DNA from: Alcanivorax sediminis
GTDB lineage: Bacteria; Pseudomonadota; Gammaproteobacteria; Pseudomonadales; Alcanivoracaceae
DNA: 64,000 bases
Direction of reading: 5' to 3'
Assembly: GCF_009601165.1 (NCBI RefSeq)
Contig: NZ_WIRE01000001.1
Location: forward strand, 1,488,001 to 1,552,000
This document shows positions 25,931-34,751 of this stretch, in pieces. The notes under the pieces were generated by a model that was not told where the DNA came from, searched no databases, and was given only the letters and a program-made list of their open reading frames with translations. A program made the translations under genes and the position numbers. Position 1 is the first letter of the stretch. Every line of letters starts with the position of its first letter.

Positions 25931-26437
25931 TGAGTTTCCGTTTCGTGGAGTACTGACTTTGGAGTTCAGACTAACGGGAAAGGTTCAATGGATGCACGTC
26001 AGAAGTTTGATGCTGAGTGACAGACGAAAGGTCAAACCGCGAAACCCGCAGTCGGTTCAGGTCCGTGTCAGGAGAATAAGGCGTTCAGAAGCCAACAGGC
26101 GGTTGAACTGGGTTGAAAGGATTTTTCAGTATTGATGAGGTCAGGCGTATGACCTGAGGCGTAGACTAAGTGCATGCCGGACGGCCCGGACTCCTGTCGC
26201 GCCACCGCGCCCTTTGCAAGGCGCGCATGGCGCGGCGTATGACCGGGCCGCCGGCACGGAGTCGATAGCAACTATCGACCTTTTGATAATGGTATCAATG
26301 CTGCGGTTGTGGCAACCCACATTTGTGGGAATTCTGTATCCCCTGACGAACGGCCAGAGAATCAGGATGAAAGATGACAACGGTCAGCCTGTTACAGGTG
26401 TGATAGATTCGGCAAAAATTGTTGTGAGAGATGAGTC
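25931..26437. other. Long structured intergenic region
   Basis: 507 bases between two divergent genes. The left 200 bases hold no clear feature. From 26139 to 26329 there are consecutive hairpins, listed separately. The last 100 bases before the 26438 gene are plain. No open reading frame with a ribosome binding site was found. Confidence 0.5.
26139..26329. other. Tract of six consecutive hairpins, possible structured RNA or repeat
   Basis: In order: GGTCA/TGACC (26139-26154); a long stem 26175-26256 with arms TGCCGGACGGCCCGG and CCGGGCCGCCGGCA and inner arms CGCGCCA/TGGCGCG and CGCGCC/GGCGCG; GTCGATAG/CTATCGAC (26261-26279); TTGATA/TATCAA (26283-26298); GTTG/CAAC (26306-26316); CCCACA/TGTGGG (26316-26329). 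GGCGTATGACC occurs twice (26144-26154 and 26234-26244). It could be a leader RNA of the gene set at 26438, a small RNA, or a REP/BIME-like repeat. Confidence 0.5.
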
Positions 26438-26935
26438 ATGCGCCGCGTAGCCATAGTGCTTCTGTTACTGGTATTTGCGCCGCTACACAGTGCCGAGCTG
26501 GACAAGGATCTGGCGGACTTTAAACGGGATGTGCTGGAAGTGAACAAGCGCCTGCGGCAGCTGGAAGAGGGCCTGTTACTCCCTGCCAATAGCCAGGTAG
26601 GTATTTATCTTTCGCTGGATAAGGGGCCGTTTTTTGAGCCTGACAGCATTGTGTTGAAGCTCGATGGTGTGGAAATTGCCAGTCATCTATACAGCCCGAA
26701 AGAAGTGAATGCACTCAAAAAGGGCGCTGTTCAGCGCCTGACGTTAATCAGCGTAACCGATGGCCGTCATGTGCTGGAGGCCGAAGTCACAGGGCAGGAC
26801 AAGAGCGGTGGCGAGATTCGCGAGCAGGTGGTTGGCCAATTCGAGAAAGGTCCTGAACGCCACTTCGTCAAGCTGCAGATAGTCGATGACGGTGATCGGC
26901 AGCCTCCCCGTTTTTATTTCCAGGATTGGCGCTGA
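26438..26935 (+). CDS. Exported coiled-coil protein of unknown function
   Basis: 165 residues. A signal peptide (VAIVLLLLVFAPLHSAE) is followed by a short coiled coil (DLADFKRDVLEVNKRLRQLE) and a beta-rich domain with repeated polar/hydrophobic strands (GIYLSLDKGPFFEPDSIVLK). I do not recognise the family. It lies at the head of a run of co-oriented genes, three bases before the TPR gene, and is probably co-transcribed with it. The long structured region upstream may be its leader. Confidence 0.7.
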   Translation: MRRVAIVLLLLVFAPLHSAELDKDLADFKRDVLEVNKRLRQLEEGLLLPANSQVGIYLSLDKGPFFEPDSIVLKLDGVEIASHLYSPKEVNALKKGAVQRLTLISVTDGRHVLEAEVTGQDKSGGEIREQVVGQFEKGPERHFVKLQIVDDGDRQPPRFYFQDWR

Positions 26936-26938
26936 GCC

Positions 26939-28813
26939 ATGCGATTGCTGCTGGTGTGCCTGGCGTGGTTGTTGGTCTCGCCTGTACAGGGAAACCCGGA
27001 GCGCGATAGTCAGTGGCATGGGACGGCCTATGGGGAGGTGGCATTCCTGGCCCGGCAGGACGACTATTTTGCTGCGTTGACTCGGGCATTGATGGCCGTT
27101 GAGCGTGGCGAAGTGAAGCAACATCCAGCGGATCTCCAGGCCCTGATGGGCGAGATGTATGCCGCCTACGGGATGACTGAAGCGGCTGAACGTGCGCTTG
27201 AGAGCACGCTTGGTGCGCGGGTAAATGAGGCGGTTATCCGACAGGCGTGGTTGCAGTTGGTTCTCCAGTATTATCGTCAGCGCGACTATGAGTCTGCGTG
27301 GCGAATCCTGGAGAAACAGATGAGGTCTCCCGCTGCAGCCTGGGGGGAGCGCTATGTCAGCTTGCGTGCGCTGACCTTGATGCGTCTTGGCCGATATAAG
27401 GAGGCCGCAGAGTGTCTTGACGTTTTTGCCCGGGAACAAATTCTTCCCCCTTTCCTTCGCTACAACCGGGCTGTCAGCCTGCTGAAAAGCGGTCGCCTTG
27501 CCCAAGGTGAGGCTGAGCTTGAGCGAATCGTTGGCCTGCCAGCGGATCAGCCTGGACTGGAAGGCCTCAAGGATCAGGCTCGGTTGGCACTGGCCTCGCA
27601 TTGGTTGAACGTTGATCAGCAAAAGCAGGCGCTGACCTTGCTTTCCAGTGCGCGTCTGGAGGGACCGTTTGCCGATGAGGCCATGCTCCTCTATTCACGC
27701 ATCCTGTTGAATGAGCGCCAGACGGATCGGGCTTTGGCCGTTTTAACACGGCTGGAAACGCGCGCTATCCACAGCGATGCGGTCCAGCAAGCGCTGCTGG
27801 TTCTGGCGCAAGTGTATGAGCAGCAGGGTAATCAGAAAGCAGCAAAAACCTACTTTGAAAAAGCACTGCGGCGATTTGCGTCCGAGGAAGCGTTTCTTAA
27901 GGAAACGCAGGCTCAAATAGCCAGTGGTGAATGGTTCGCCGATGTGAAGGGGGAGGCTGCTTGGTCTAACTCCATGGAGCCTCTGCCGGTTTTTTCCACG
28001 CAAGATATCAACCGTTTTTCTGTCTTTTACCGCTGGTTTGCCAGCGCTGAATTTCAACGGCGTTGGATTCAATACCATGAGTTGCGGCGCCTGCAAAACA
28101 GATTGGATCTTTGGGCATATAAAATGCCGGCCCTGACGGCCATGGCGAAAGACCGGGCCCAACAGAAAGCAGTGTTACTTCCTGAGGCGCGTGGCGTGCT
28201 GGAGCAGTTATCGAACCAGGGCCTGCCACAGCGCTTCGATCTGCTTGAGTCGCGTTTTGAGGAAGCGGTCAGCCGTCAGGACCTGCTGGCGTTTGCCTCA
28301 GAATCGGAAAAGGAATTATGGCAGGTGCAGCAACAAGCTCAGGTTACGATTGACCAATGGGGACGGTTTGCTCGTCCTGATATGGGGGAGCAGCTGGCGT
28401 TTTATCGCGGGTTACTGCTTTGGGAAATGCAGGAGAATCTGGTTTCCCGGCAACAGGATCGCCGGCAGCAGTTGGAAGAGATTGGTGTCTTGCTGGATGA
28501 AAATCGTGTGCTGCAGGATCGGGTTTTTCTTGCCGCTAACCAGATTGAGCAGCTGGGGGAGGTTGGTCAGGATCTGGTCGAGCTCAATGCCAGGGTGCTT
28601 GAGCTTCAGAAACAAGGTGAAAGGCTTGTGCAACGTCAGCAGCTCGATTTGCAGGCGGGTGCGTCCCGGCAGGTGATGCAACTTCGGGATAAGCTCAGGC
28701 AGTATTCAGCCGCAGCCCATGAAGGCCTTGCTGACCTGGTCAATCGCTCACTGCGAGCAACCCGCTCATCCGGAGTCTCTGCCCCGGCGGTCAAAACAGG
28801 AGAGGAACCATGA
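26939..28813 (+). CDS. Large exported TPR/coiled-coil protein
   Basis: 624 residues with a signal peptide (RLLLVCLAWLLVSPVQG). Residues 30-325 are helical repeats of TPR type (for example ALMGEMYAAYGMTEAAERAL and LAQVYEQQGNQKAAKTYFEK). The C-terminal half is rich in Gln and Leu heptads (EIGVLLDENRVLQDRVFLAA). Such a protein would act as an assembly platform in the periplasm. It starts three bases after the previous gene and overlaps the next by 4 bases (ATGA). No family name is assigned. Confidence 0.78.
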   Translation: MRLLLVCLAWLLVSPVQGNPERDSQWHGTAYGEVAFLARQDDYFAALTRALMAVERGEVKQHPADLQALMGEMYAAYGMTEAAERALESTLGARVNEAVIRQAWLQLVLQYYRQRDYESAWRILEKQMRSPAAAWGERYVSLRALTLMRLGRYKEAAECLDVFAREQILPPFLRYNRAVSLLKSGRLAQGEAELERIVGLPADQPGLEGLKDQARLALASHWLNVDQQKQALTLLSSARLEGPFADEAMLLYSRILLNERQTDRALAVLTRLETRAIHSDAVQQALLVLAQVYEQQGNQKAAKTYFEKALRRFASEEAFLKETQAQIASGEWFADVKGEAAWSNSMEPLPVFSTQDINRFSVFYRWFASAEFQRRWIQYHELRRLQNRLDLWAYKMPALTAMAKDRAQQKAVLLPEARGVLEQLSNQGLPQRFDLLESRFEEAVSRQDLLAFASESEKELWQVQQQAQVTIDQWGRFARPDMGEQLAFYRGLLLWEMQENLVSRQQDRRQQLEEIGVLLDENRVLQDRVFLAANQIEQLGEVGQDLVELNARVLELQKQGERLVQRQQLDLQAGASRQVMQLRDKLRQYSAAAHEGLADLVNRSLRATRSSGVSAPAVKTGEEP

Positions 28814-29454
28814 CAACCCAGCTACAGGATGGCCTGTTCTACCAGGATGAAGGTTTTGATCTGCTGGAGAGTCCTTTCTCGCCCTGGGAGTATGGCCTTG
28901 AGCCCGGCGAGGACAGCAGTCATTGCTGGCGTGGCTATACGGCGAATTATGCTATCCAGGATGGTCAGCTGTTGTTGTCCTATCTGGCCTTGGCTGAGCC
29001 GATCCAATATCTGCGATTTGATGAGAACGGGCAGGAAATTACCCAGCCGATCCGTTACCCGCCTCTCAACGGTGTTTTGCCGGTGCGTGATACCTCTTTC
29101 GTGACTGGCAGCTGGCATTATCATGAACTGAATATGCCGCTGGATTACACAGGCACACTGACACTGTGTCGGCTGCCGCGGCATCAGGATGATCCGGATT
29201 ACTGGGAGGGACGTGACAATCCTGATCTGGAAGACTTTGAGCATGTGCTTCAGCTGATCCTGGAGAAGGGGCGAGTGATTGCAGAAAAGGAAGTCTGTGT
29301 TCCGCAGCCCGAAAGCGAGGATAACCTCCCTCTCCCCCTGCCGGTTGGAGCGGGAGAAGCTGGAGAGTTGAAGGACGGGGCCTTTGATGTGGATGAAGAC
29401 TTTCTCAGAGAGTGGGGGATCGAGCCCTTGCCGCCCAGAGACGAAGACAAATAG
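28810..29454 (+). CDS. Acidic protein of unknown function
   Basis: 214 residues without a signal peptide or membrane segment. It is acidic and rich in Trp, Tyr and Pro (EGFDLLESPFSPWEYGLEPG, YWEGRDNPDLEDFEHVLQ) and ends in an Asp/Glu-rich tail. I recognise no domain. Its start overlaps the TPR gene stop, which indicates translational coupling, so it probably works with the two exported proteins. The next gene starts after 91 bases. Confidence 0.7.
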   Translation: MTTQLQDGLFYQDEGFDLLESPFSPWEYGLEPGEDSSHCWRGYTANYAIQDGQLLLSYLALAEPIQYLRFDENGQEITQPIRYPPLNGVLPVRDTSFVTGSWHYHELNMPLDYTGTLTLCRLPRHQDDPDYWEGRDNPDLEDFEHVLQLILEKGRVIAEKEVCVPQPESEDNLPLPLPVGAGEAGELKDGAFDVDEDFLREWGIEPLPPRDEDK

Positions 29455-29545
29455 ACGGCTATTGCTTGCCTGCAAGTACGATCGCCTTTCCTTCCCTGTG
29501 CATTTGCGCTACAAGTGAAAGCGTTTCATTCATACAGACTTTTTC

Positions 29546-30409
29546 ATGGCAAATGGACCTGCAGTTGGGCAGTCGGTGGACTGGCCTGCGCTGATTTTTG
29601 ATCCTGCCTTCATGGCAGGGCTGGAACGCATGGCGGCCCGTCGCTTTGTGCAGCCCGTGCTGGCCGAAGAGGCCTGCACCGCCATGTTGGAGGCGCTCAG
29701 TGACAATGAATGGGCAGCCTTGCAGACCTTTACCGGTAAAAGTACTCCCTCCACCTTTGCCTATGCCGTGGCCGGTCGTGCCATGGAAGACTATGCCCGC
29801 CGCAAGTTTGGCCGACCCCGCCCGCCCCAGTGGTTGCAGGCCATGGGCCAGGGATGGGTGAAGCTCTGGCGCATGCTGTGCCTTGAGCGCCAGTGGCCGG
29901 AAACGATCAAGACCCGTCTGGCGGATGAGTTCCGTGACGGGCTGATTGGCGATGCCATTCGAGAAATCAAACAGCGCATTCCCCGTTGTGGAGAACCCGG
30001 CTTTTCCGAATGTTGTGTCACGGAGCTGGGGCTGGACACGCTCCCCGATGACAAGGGGGCATCGCTGGATGCCAGCTTTGAGCAGGCCCAGCGTGAGCAG
30101 GCGCTGTCGTTGATGGCGTCCTTGCTGGGTGATGGCGTGGGTGAGGCAAGCGGCGGGGCTTGTCCGTCCAATGAAGAAGAGGCACTGGTAAGACTGACCG
30201 CATCGCTGTCCCTGTCGGCAGATGATCGTCTGCTGCTGGCACTCCATTACGAGGATGGTCTGGCCAGTCGTCGCATTGCCGAACTGACAGGTAGCAGTGC
30301 GGCTACCGTGCAGCGGCGTTTGCAGGGGCTGCGTGGGCGTTTGCTGAATGCGTTGACCGACATGGGCATGACTGGCAACGGGGAGGCGTCATTTGAATAC
30401 GGACAATGA
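29546..30409 (+). CDS. Sigma-70-like factor (ECF-type, atypical)
   Basis: 287 residues. The C-terminal region reads LSADDRLLLALHYEDGLASR, then RIAELTGSSAATVQRRLQGL, a sigma region 4 helix-turn-helix. The N-terminal part (LAEEACTAMLEAL, TPSTFAYAVAGRAMEDYARR) resembles region 2. The linker of about 100 residues with three Cys (RCGEPGFSECC) is longer than in usual ECF factors. The next gene overlaps its end by 17 bases and encodes a single-TM protein, as expected for a sigma/anti-sigma pair. A VWA lipoprotein follows. Confidence 0.75.
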   Translation: MANGPAVGQSVDWPALIFDPAFMAGLERMAARRFVQPVLAEEACTAMLEALSDNEWAALQTFTGKSTPSTFAYAVAGRAMEDYARRKFGRPRPPQWLQAMGQGWVKLWRMLCLERQWPETIKTRLADEFRDGLIGDAIREIKQRIPRCGEPGFSECCVTELGLDTLPDDKGASLDASFEQAQREQALSLMASLLGDGVGEASGGACPSNEEEALVRLTASLSLSADDRLLLALHYEDGLASRRIAELTGSSAATVQRRLQGLRGRLLNALTDMGMTGNGEASFEYGQ

Positions 30410-31346
30410 AAAAACGTTGATGCAGTCTCTGCGTGTGTCGGAATCCGGGACCAGTGATCTGCTGTCCCTGCCAGTGTTTAGCGGTTTTGGTAGTGAAGAC
30501 GAGATTCTGGCTGCCTGGCAAGAGGGCGCCCTCAGTACGGAGCAGGAAGCCGCGCTCAGGGCTGCGCTGGCCACCAGCAACAGCTTGCGTCAGCAGTGGT
30601 TGGCTTTGTCGGCGGCGGTACCGATGGTGAAGCACGGGGCCGTCTGGCATGGCCTGTTCCGTTGGCACTGGGCCACTATCGGCATGACCGCCAGCGTCGC
30701 ACTGGTGGGAGTACTCTTGTTCCGTCAGGGGCAGTTGCCGATGGCACCGGCCGAGACGGCGGTAATGCATGAGCCTGTGGCAGACCGATCGCTGGAAGCG
30801 GCCCGCGTTGAATCGGATGCGCTGGCAGGCAGGGAGCAATCCGTCGCAGAGGCGAAAGCGTTTAATGGGGTGGCGCAGAAACGCCAGTTAGCCAGTGAAG
30901 AAGCGCGGCGAAGCATGGCGGATTCCTTTGCGCAAGACAGTGCCGAAATCGAGAGTATTGAAATGGACAGCGCCCCGCTCATGGAAGAACGGTCGAGGGT
31001 GGCGGCAACGCCGCAGCCTGGTCCTCTTGCGGTGGCGCCGTCCTCTGCCATGGCGCCTGCGACCCTGGCACCGGAGGAAGCTCCTGCATGGCAGGAGTAC
31101 CTCAACGTTTATCGCGAAGGGCTGGCCGCAGATCCCGACAGTGACATGGCGCTTCTGGCTCAGGCGGCACTGGCTGTGGAGGCGAGCGGCTGTGCGGCTG
31201 CCAACGTGGCGGCCTTGCAGCAGGCCTTTGATGTGGTGAAAGCTCAATACCCCAATACGTTTGTGGCCCTGGAACCAGACAGCCCGGCGGGCTGGTGTGG
31301 ATTGGGTACGATACTGGACGAGGCTGGCCGGAACGCAGGGCAATAG
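30393..31346 (+). CDS. Single-TM protein, probable anti-sigma partner
   Basis: 317 residues starting at TTG 30393 with GGGAGG seven bases upstream. The cytoplasmic N-terminal part (about 1-90) holds an acidic helical segment (ILAAWQEGALSTEQEAALRA) like the zinc-less anti-sigma domains. One membrane helix follows (WATIGMTASVALVGVLLF). The periplasmic part is Ala/Glu/Pro-rich with a C-terminal helical domain containing two Cys. The overlap with the sigma-factor gene supports the pairing. No HxxxCxxC zinc motif is seen. Confidence 0.68.
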   Translation: MNTDNEKTLMQSLRVSESGTSDLLSLPVFSGFGSEDEILAAWQEGALSTEQEAALRAALATSNSLRQQWLALSAAVPMVKHGAVWHGLFRWHWATIGMTASVALVGVLLFRQGQLPMAPAETAVMHEPVADRSLEAARVESDALAGREQSVAEAKAFNGVAQKRQLASEEARRSMADSFAQDSAEIESIEMDSAPLMEERSRVAATPQPGPLAVAPSSAMAPATLAPEEAPAWQEYLNVYREGLAADPDSDMALLAQAALAVEASGCAAANVAALQQAFDVVKAQYPNTFVALEPDSPAGWCGLGTILDEAGRNAGQ

Positions 31347-31505
31347 AGGGCGGACCGGCCGTTCTCATCTATTGTGAAAGTCGCAACAACACCCCCGTCG
31401 ATGCATCCCCAACCACATAAAAAATGTTTTTGAAAAAATGTGAGGCGCTTTTCCCGCCTGTCCGTCTACCTCCATGAAGGATAAAAAAATACCCAGGAGG
31501 TAACC

Positions 31506-33146
31506 GTGAAAACTTTCAATCGTACACCGCTGGTTCTGGCCCTTGGCATCGCATTGGCGGCGTGTTCATATCAGCAGGATCGGGAAGCCACGATCGAGCG
31601 TCAGCATGATGTGGCGGGCAAGCCGGCACAGGTGCAGGCCAAACGCATGATGGCGGACAGCGTCCATATGAGCGAAGTCCAGGTCATGGCTGCCCCTCAG
31701 GCACCAATGCCATGGGTGGTGCCTCAGGAGGAGCGGGATCGTTTCACCGAGATTGAAGACAACGGCATCATGCGCACGGCTGAAACGCCCGTGTCCACCT
31801 TCTCCATTGACGTGGATACGGCGTCCTACAGCTTCTCCCGACGTCAGATCAATCACGGTCGCCTGCCCCAGCCGGACGCCATTCGACTGGAAGAGTGGGT
31901 CAACTATTTCGATTACGACTACCCCGCACCGGACTCACCAAAGACGCCATTCCTGACCCATGTGTCGGTGAGCGACTCTCCGTGGCGTGCTGGGAACAAG
32001 CTGGTGCATATCGGCATCAAGGGTTATGAGCCGCAGCAGGCTTCGCGGCCCCGGGCCAACCTGGTGTTCCTGCTGGATGTGTCCGGCAGCATGATGTCCG
32101 ACGACAAGCTGCCCCTTGTAACCCGCTCCCTGCGCATGATGGTGGATCAGATGCACCCGGAGGATTCGGTGGCGATTGTGGTCTATGCCGGCGCAGCGGG
32201 TGTGGTGCTGGAGCCAACGGAGATCCGTGAAAAGCACAAGATCGAGGCGGCGCTGAATCAGCTCCGTGCCGGTGGCTCCACTGCCGGCGGGGAAGGTATT
32301 CAACTGGCTTATGATCTGGCTGCTGAGCATTTCGACAAGGACGCAGTGAATCGGGTGATCCTTGCCACCGATGGCGATTTCAATGTGGGGGTGACCGATC
32401 AGGAGGCGCTGGAAGGGCTCATCACCCGTGAACGTGATAAAGGCATTTACCTGTCGGTGCTGGGCTTTGGTCAGGGCAATTATAACGATAGCCTGATGCA
32501 GACGCTGGCCCAGAATGGCAATGGTGTCGCCGCGTACATTGATACCCTGAACGAAGCGCGCAAGGTGCTGGTGACAGAGGCCACGTCTTCCCTGATTCCG
32601 ATTGCCCAGGACGTGAAGATCCAGATGGAATTCAATCCGGCCACGGTGCAGGAATATCGCCTTCTTGGATATGAAACCCGTGCCCTGGAGCGTGAGGATT
32701 TCAATAATGACAAGGTGGATGCTGGTGAAATAGGTGCAGGCCATACGGTGACGGCTATCTATGAGATTACCCCGGTGGGGGCTGCGCCGATGATTGAGCC
32801 GGGTCGTTATGAAAAGCCGGACAGCAAAACGGCAGCGCCGTTTGCCGGTGAGTACGCCTTCCTGAAATTGCGTTACAAGCGCCCGGGGGAAAGTCGTTCG
32901 CTGTTGATTGAAACCCCGGTGCCCGTGAAACAGGAAAAGGCTGCCGACTGGCAACGCCGTGAAACCGGATTCGCTATCGCAGTGGCCGGCGCTGCCCAGT
33001 TGCTCAAGGGCAGCCAGTACACCGGAGAGTGGACTCTGGATGATGCCATCGAACTGGCGCAGAAAAACAAGGGAGACGATGAGTATGGCTATCGTTCCGA
33101 GTTTATACAGTTGCTTCGTCAGGCTGAGGTGAGTGAAAAAATTTAA
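31506..33146 (+). CDS. VWA-domain lipoprotein (YfbK-like)
   Basis: 546 residues starting at GTG 31506 behind AGGAGGT. The lipobox is ALAAC with Cys20. Order: an N-terminal VWA-associated domain (VSTFSIDVDTASYSFSRRQI, then LEEWVNYFDYDYP), the VWA domain with an intact MIDAS DVSGS (191-195), and a C-terminal DUF3520-like domain (AFLKLRYKRPGESRSLLIET). YfbK relatives are often found beside ECF sigma genes, as here. The MIDAS suggests metal-dependent binding of a protein partner at the envelope. It follows the sigma/anti-sigma pair after 159 bases. Confidence 0.87.
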   Translation: MKTFNRTPLVLALGIALAACSYQQDREATIERQHDVAGKPAQVQAKRMMADSVHMSEVQVMAAPQAPMPWVVPQEERDRFTEIEDNGIMRTAETPVSTFSIDVDTASYSFSRRQINHGRLPQPDAIRLEEWVNYFDYDYPAPDSPKTPFLTHVSVSDSPWRAGNKLVHIGIKGYEPQQASRPRANLVFLLDVSGSMMSDDKLPLVTRSLRMMVDQMHPEDSVAIVVYAGAAGVVLEPTEIREKHKIEAALNQLRAGGSTAGGEGIQLAYDLAAEHFDKDAVNRVILATDGDFNVGVTDQEALEGLITRERDKGIYLSVLGFGQGNYNDSLMQTLAQNGNGVAAYIDTLNEARKVLVTEATSSLIPIAQDVKIQMEFNPATVQEYRLLGYETRALEREDFNNDKVDAGEIGAGHTVTAIYEITPVGAAPMIEPGRYEKPDSKTAAPFAGEYAFLKLRYKRPGESRSLLIETPVPVKQEKAADWQRRETGFAIAVAGAAQLLKGSQYTGEWTLDDAIELAQKNKGDDEYGYRSEFIQLLRQAEVSEKI

Positions 33147-33174
33147 AAATCAACACGCCCAATAATGGTGGGAG

Positions 33175-33214
33175 GCGCGGCAGAGGCGAATGGCATATTC
33201 GGCTTCTGTCGCGC
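33175..33214 (+). terminator. Imperfect hairpin terminator
   Basis: GCGCGGCAGAGGCGAAT (33175-33191) pairs imperfectly with ATTCGGCTTCTGTCGCGC (33197-33214), followed by a short T run. It lies between the convergent VWA and pldA genes. Confidence 0.5.
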
Positions 33215-33227
33215 ATTCGTTTTGCGG

Positions 33228-34262
33228 CTACAGCGTGTCAGTCAACAAAATGCCGAAACTAAAGCGGTTTTCATAATCGTTGTAGTTGATCAAGGAATCC
33301 CCGTAGCCAGTGAAAAGCTGCACCAGCCCTTTGAAACGTTTAGTGAGGGGGAAGGAGTAATTCAGCCGCCCGGCGCCCTTGTTGTCGCTGCGCAAATTGT
33401 TACGCACCATCACTTCCAGCACGTGGTTGCCGAAGGGACGAGCGATTTCCAGCTCGAAATTGCCCATGAATTTTTCGATGTCGGGATTGTCATCGCCCTG
33501 GGTATCCAGCGGATCATCCTTTTCGCTTTCCGGAATGCGGTACCAGGGCTTCAGTGACCAGTAATAACTGCCGGTGCGCGCAACATAGTTGAAGAAAATC
33601 CGGTTCCAGCTTCGTGACACGGGGATGTCGCGACCATTGGACTCATGGCTGATGCCCAATGCAACCAGTTCAGAATCCACAGGGCCAAATTGCCAGTTCA
33701 CTGGCTTGGTGATGAACACTTCTGGCTCATAGTTGGCCTCACGGAAGGGGGCGGACTCATCCTTGTTGTAGGCCTGCCAGTAAAAGGTGCCGGTAAACGC
33801 CATCCACAGGGTCACATCATCGACCAGCTTTTCCTTGATCGGGGCCTTGAGGGACAACTGGAACAACACTTCAGTGGGCTGCAGCTCATTGTCATCTTTG
33901 TCGGGATCGTTCCATTTACGATTCGACCAGTAGCTGTAGGGCATCAGGTAATTACGGCGATGTGGCGTAATCACGAAGGGGTTGCCGCTGGTCTTGCTTT
34001 CCAGTGCGAGACGGGCGCGCAGGGCATCTTCATGGGCACTGATAGTCTGGCCATTCTCGCTGACATCGCACCAGCCACGCATTTCTTCTACTGTCACGGC
34101 CTTGTCGGCGGTTTGCACGCTGCGCAGCAGGCATTCATCCCGACGCTGCTTGACGGTCATTTGATCGCTTGGTGTCCCTGCAGCAGGAACTTCCGGCTTG
34201 GCCGCCGCTTCGGCATAGGCAGGGCTACAGAGCAGCAGGGCAAGCACCAGCAGCTTGTGCAT
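33228..34262 (-). CDS. pldA: Outer-membrane phospholipase A (OMPLA)
   Basis: 344 residues with a signal peptide (HKLLVLALLLCSPAYA). A Cys-containing linker of about 70 residues precedes the barrel. The catalytic set is visible as GISHESNGRDIPVSRSWNRI with His206, Ser208 and Asn220. The enzyme cleaves phospholipids that reach the outer leaflet and is active as a calcium-dependent dimer. The start at 34262 has AAGGA upstream. The Trm112-like gene lies 26 bases upstream on the same strand. Confidence 0.92.
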   Translation of the reverse strand: MHKLLVLALLLCSPAYAEAAAKPEVPAAGTPSDQMTVKQRRDECLLRSVQTADKAVTVEEMRGWCDVSENGQTISAHEDALRARLALESKTSGNPFVITPHRRNYLMPYSYWSNRKWNDPDKDDNELQPTEVLFQLSLKAPIKEKLVDDVTLWMAFTGTFYWQAYNKDESAPFREANYEPEVFITKPVNWQFGPVDSELVALGISHESNGRDIPVSRSWNRIFFNYVARTGSYYWSLKPWYRIPESEKDDPLDTQGDDNPDIEKFMGNFELEIARPFGNHVLEVMVRNNLRSDNKGAGRLNYSFPLTKRFKGLVQLFTGYGDSLINYNDYENRFSFGILLTDTL

Positions 34263-34288
34263 GAACAATCCTTCAGAGTGATGGCTTT

Positions 34289-34483
34289 CTAGAGGTTGCC
34301 GATTTCGTCGTCGGTCAGAGCCCGGGCTTGCTCTTCCAGCATGACCGGGATGCCATCGCGTACCGGGTAGGCCAGGCCGCTGGCCTTGCACTTCAATTCG
34401 GCCCGTTTTTCATCGTAGATCAGCGGCGCTTTGCTGACCGGGCAGACCAGGATATCGAGCAGGTTGGGATCGAGCATATTCAT
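34289..34483 (-). CDS. Trm112-like small zinc-ribbon protein (YcaR family)
   Basis: 64 residues with [20 protein letters not shown], then [20 protein letters not shown], which is the YcaR/Trm112 pattern. The usual paired Cys are reduced to CPVS and LKCK, so zinc binding may be weak. In many Proteobacteria the gene sits between lpxK and kdsB; here it precedes pldA. The function is not established; Trm112 acts as a methyltransferase partner in eukaryotes. Confidence 0.88.
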   Translation of the reverse strand: MNMLDPNLLDILVCPVSKAPLIYDEKRAELKCKASGLAYPVRDGIPVMLEEQARALTDDEIGNL

Positions 34484-34636
34484 GATTCCTTCATCAGATG
34501 GGCAGGAGTATAGCAGCGATTCGAGATTAAGCGGTGATGTGCTAAACAGCCTGTTTATTTTTTCGAAAATTTACTAACCATATGAAAATAAAAGGATTTG
34601 CGTCCCAAACGGCAGTTTCAAACGCTTGTTTGACTT

Positions 34637-34686
34637 GTGGGTCACAAATAGCACTGGAGGCTCGCTGGAGCGCTGACCTAAGATTA
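34637..34686 (+). promoter_or_regulatory. Shared upstream motif of acyl-CoA dehydrogenase gene 1
   Basis: GTGGGTCACAAATA (34637-34650), then 26 bases, then CCTAAGATTA (34677-34686). The second acyl-CoA dehydrogenase gene has the same pair with nearly the same spacing. The second element may contain the -10 box; the first may be a regulator site. Confidence 0.5.
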
Positions 34687-34751
34687 CTGTCCCAATGACC
34701 GGCGCGCCTGTGGCCCGCCGCATTTTTACTCTTTGATTAGGGAGATTTGAG

